A stretch of DNA of 64,000 bases from Streptomyces griseoluteus. GTDB taxonomy: Bacteria; Actinomycetota; Actinomycetes; Streptomycetales; Streptomycetaceae. Shown here in pieces: positions 61,837-64,000 of the stretch. The notes under the pieces were generated by a model. The model did not search any database. It had not been told where the DNA came from and saw only the letters and a list, made by a program, of their open reading frames with translations. Made by a program: the position numbers and the translations under genes. Within the stretch, counting starts at the first letter, position 1, and every line of letters starts with the position of its first letter. Where the stretch lies: assembly GCF_004784465.1 (NCBI RefSeq), contig NZ_SRRU01000005.1, positions 1-64,000 on the forward strand, given 5' to 3'.

Positions 61837-62679
61837 TCACTCCACGAAGAGCCCTCGGGCCGAGGCCCGCGCGTCGAACTCCTCCAGCCGGGCCTGCGCG
61901 TCGGGCAGCCCGTCGCACAGCGCCTCCAGCAGGACCCGGCCCAGCAGCATCGGCGCGCACGCGGTGTCGAAGGCGAGCCCGGTGCCGACGGCGGCGGGCA
62001 GCAGCAGGTCGGAGTACTTGGCGACCGGCGCGAACGCGGAGTCGGCCACCGTGACGATCGTCAGCCCGGCCTCCCTGGCGTACGCGAGGGTGTCCAGCAC
62101 CTCGCGCGGGTGCCGGGGCAGGGCGAAGCAGAGCAGCGCGGACGCCCCGGCCCGTACGGCGGCGTCGATGCGGTCCTGCACCATCGAGCCGCCCTCGTCG
62201 AGCAGCCGGACGTCGGGGTGGACCTTGGCGGCGAAGTAGGCGAAGCCGAACGCCTGCGGGGCGGCCGCGCGCAGACCCAGCACCAGCAGCGGGCGGGAGG
62301 CGGCCAGGACCCGCCCCGCGCGCTCGACCGGGGCGGGGTCGGCGAGGAGTTCGGCGAGGTGGCGCAGGTTCTCGATCTCGGCCTCGACGGCCTGCTGGTA
62401 CTCGTTGAACGCGCCGTTGTCCGCGGCAGGTTCGGCGGGTACGACCTCACGCAGATGGCGGCGGAGCGCCGGGTAGCCGTCGAAGCCGAGGGCGACCGCG
62501 AACCGGGTGACGGAGGGCTGGCTGACCCCGGCCAGCTCGGCCAGCTCCACGCTGGACAGGAACGGCACGTCGGCGGCGCGGCGCACCATGCTGTGCGCGA
62601 TCCGGCGCTGGGTGGGCGTGAGCCGGTGCCCCTCGAAGAGCGCCTGCAACCGGTTCGCTGGGCTGTCGCTCGCGCTCAT
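61837..62679 (-). CDS. RpiR/MurR family transcriptional regulator
   Basis: A 280-residue regulator. The N-terminal helix-turn-helix (about 20-75: VELAELAGVSQPSVTRFAVALGFDGYPALRRHLRE) is typical. A SIS domain (about 120-255) with VLGLRAAAPQAFGFAYFAAKVHPDV binds a phosphosugar in this family. It may control sugar or amino-sugar metabolism; its target is not evident. The ATG has AGGGGAG upstream. It follows the MocR-type gene on the same strand, 147 bases away. Confidence 0.9.
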   Translation of the reverse strand: MSASDSPANRLQALFEGHRLTPTQRRIAHSMVRRAADVPFLSSVELAELAGVSQPSVTRFAVALGFDGYPALRRHLREVVPAEPAADNGAFNEYQQAVEAEIENLRHLAELLADPAPVERAGRVLAASRPLLVLGLRAAAPQAFGFAYFAAKVHPDVRLLDEGGSMVQDRIDAAVRAGASALLCFALPRHPREVLDTLAYAREAGLTIVTVADSAFAPVAKYSDLLLPAAVGTGLAFDTACAPMLLGRVLLEALCDGLPDAQARLEEFDARASARGLFVE

Positions 62680-62826
62680 GCCGCGCTCCCCTCCAGATGT
62701 CGTCGGGTCCTGGACGCCCCCGCGCGGAAAGTACGGAGGGTACAGCGCCGGGGCAGGGTCGGGCACCGTCGCCTATTCAGACGCGATAGCCCTTGCATAC
62801 CTTTATACAGCGCGGCGGGCGGCCCG

Positions 62827-64000
62827 TCAGTCGGCCAGCAGATCCTCCGGCGCGGACCGGGCGATACCGGCCAGGGTGTCCAGGGCGGGGCCGAGCACGT
62901 CGGCGGGCGGGGAGGCGAGGGCGAGCCGTACCGTGTGCGGGGCGCTGTCGCGGCGTACGGCGAAGGCGGCGGCCGGGGCGACGGCGATGCCGTGCCGCGC
63001 GGCGGCGGCGACGAAGGTGTCCGCGCGCCAGCCCTCGGGCAGCCGCCACCAGCAGTGGTAGGCGGCCGCGTCCCCGCGCACGTCGAACCCGTCGAGCCGC
63101 CGGGCCCTGCGCGCCTGCCGTTCGGCCGCGTCCCGCCGCTTGTCCGCCGCGAGCCTGTCGGCGGTGCCGTCGCGCTGCCAGCGGCGCATGACCTCCAGGG
63201 CGAAGCGCATCGGGGTCCAGCCGCCGGAGCGCAGCGAGGCGGCCAGGGCGTCGGTGCGGGCGGGGGGTGCCACAAGAAAGCCGAGGGTGAGGCCGGGGGC
63301 GACGCGCTTGGAGAGGCTGTCGACGAGCACGGTCCGGTCGGGCAACAGGGCCGCGAAGGGCGGGAGTTCGCCACGCAGGAAGCCCCAGACGGCGTCCTCG
63401 ACCACGGGGAGGTCCAGCCGGGTCAGCACCTCGGCGAGCGCGGCCAGCCGGGCGGGCGGGGCGGTGAGCGAGAGCGGGTTGTGCAGGGTCGGCTGCGTGT
63501 AGACGGCGTGCAGCGGAGCGCGCCGGTGGGCCTGCTCGACGGCGCCGGGGACGAGCCCCTCGTCGTCCATGGCGAGCGGTACGAGAGTGACGCCGAGCCG
63601 GGCGGCGACCGTGCGGATGACGGGGTACGTCAGCTCCTCCACGCCGAGCCGGCCGCCGGGCGGGACCAGGGCGGCCACGGCGGCGGAGACGGCCTGGCGG
63701 CCGTTCCCGGCGAAGAGCACCTGGCCGGGGTCGGGGTGCCAGCCGCCCCGGGCGAGCAGGTCGGCGGCGGCTTCGCGGGCGGCGGGGGTGCCGGCGGCGC
63801 CGACCGGGCGGAGGGCGTCACCGAGGATGTCGGGGCGGGTGAGCGGGGCGAGGCCCTCGGCGAGGAGGGCGGCATGGCCGGGGAGGGTGGAGTGGTTCAG
63901 CTCCAGATCGACTCGGGCGGCGGCCGGTTCGGTGAGGGCGGGGGCGGCGGCCTGGGCTCCGGCGCGGACGTACGTGCCCCGCCCGACCTCGCCGACGGTG
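62827..64000 (-). CDS. MocR-type GntR/aminotransferase regulator, 5' end missing
   Basis: A partial gene continuing past the right edge. The visible 390 residues start inside the linker of a GntR-family regulator (GRGTYVRAG) and cover the whole type I aminotransferase domain: VLFAGNGRQAVSAAV near the PLP site, YTQPTLHNPLSLT, and the Schiff-base lysine in LVDSLSKRVAPG. MocR proteins are transcription regulators that use PLP or an aminotransfer intermediate as ligand. The reading frame is open to position 64000; the winged-helix part lies outside. Regulated genes are unknown. Confidence 0.88.
   Translation of the reverse strand, partial: TVGEVGRGTYVRAGAQAAAPALTEPAAARVDLELNHSTLPGHAALLAEGLAPLTRPDILGDALRPVGAAGTPAAREAAADLLARGGWHPDPGQVLFAGNGRQAVSAAVAALVPPGGRLGVEELTYPVIRTVAARLGVTLVPLAMDDEGLVPGAVEQAHRRAPLHAVYTQPTLHNPLSLTAPPARLAALAEVLTRLDLPVVEDAVWGFLRGELPPFAALLPDRTVLVDSLSKRVAPGLTLGFLVAPPARTDALAASLRSGGWTPMRFALEVMRRWQRDGTADRLAADKRRDAAERQARRARRLDGFDVRGDAAAYHCWWRLPEGWRADTFVAAAARHGIAVAPAAAFAVRRDSAPHTVRLALASPPADVLGPALDTLAGIARSAPEDLLAD

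Overview
The window is a high-GC actinobacterial chromosome segment, almost certainly Streptomyces. The evidence is an 87-residue WhiB whose four-cysteine cluster and GIWGG turn read like the Streptomyces protein, a partner-switching SigB-type sigma locus, frequent GTG starts, rare TTA codons, and a gene order that I recall as matching the S. coelicolor SCO302x to SCO307x region. This is core chromosome. I see no prophage, integrative element, CRISPR array, tRNA gene or complete insertion sequence. The only mobile traces are two short palindromic or MITE-like elements and one dispersed repeat.

Bases 1-348 carry the minus-strand promoter and leader of what looks like an rRNA operon whose 16S gene lies left of the window. 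Next come spoIIM-like and RDD membrane genes, ahcY and a cation-diffusion transporter. From 6.1 to 22.6 kb lies a block that I recall as also conserved in mycobacteria: manA, a SIS protein, a Trm112-like protein, manB, a DUF3499 protein, a metallopeptidase-fold protein, a DUF5719 protein, a large glycosyltransferase, whiB, the F420 genes fbiA and fbiB, and a nucleotide-sugar pyrophosphorylase. Together these supply mannose-1-phosphate and GDP-mannose, cell-surface glycosylation and coenzyme F420, around the developmental regulator WhiB. A cysteine dioxygenase gene next to whiB is preceded by a short ORF ending in six cysteines, a candidate attenuator.

From 22.9 to 37.2 kb is an envelope-polymer region: five LytR-CpsA-Psr (LCP) phosphotransferase paralogues, a membrane glycosyltransferase, a UDP-glucose/GDP-mannose dehydrogenase and a secreted SapA-like protein, with an acyl-CoA dehydrogenase and a thioesterase. 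From 37.3 to 41.7 kb are small accessory modules: a CGNR regulator with a VOC protein, a YefM/YoeB toxin-antitoxin pair, a MerR regulator with an old yellow enzyme, and a dipeptidase. purE and purK, a GtrA protein, a two-component system and a POT peptide transporter follow.

From 48.2 to 52.3 kb is a SigB-type partner-switching module (anti-sigma kinase, STAS antagonist, sigma factor). It is followed by an unusual protein that joins a sigma-like domain, a ZAS zinc motif, one membrane segment and an extracellular ricin-type lectin domain. The histidine-utilisation operon (hutU, an M20 amidohydrolase, hutF, hutI) fills 52.3-57.8 kb, with a perfect inverted repeat over its promoter. The right end holds a fold-III PLP decarboxylase, a four-gene operon with three roadblock/LC7 proteins and a DUF4388-like protein, an RpiR-type regulator and a truncated MocR-type regulator. 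Two genes carry a TTA codon and are therefore candidate bldA targets: the first roadblock gene (codon 8) and the sigma/lectin fusion (codon 391).
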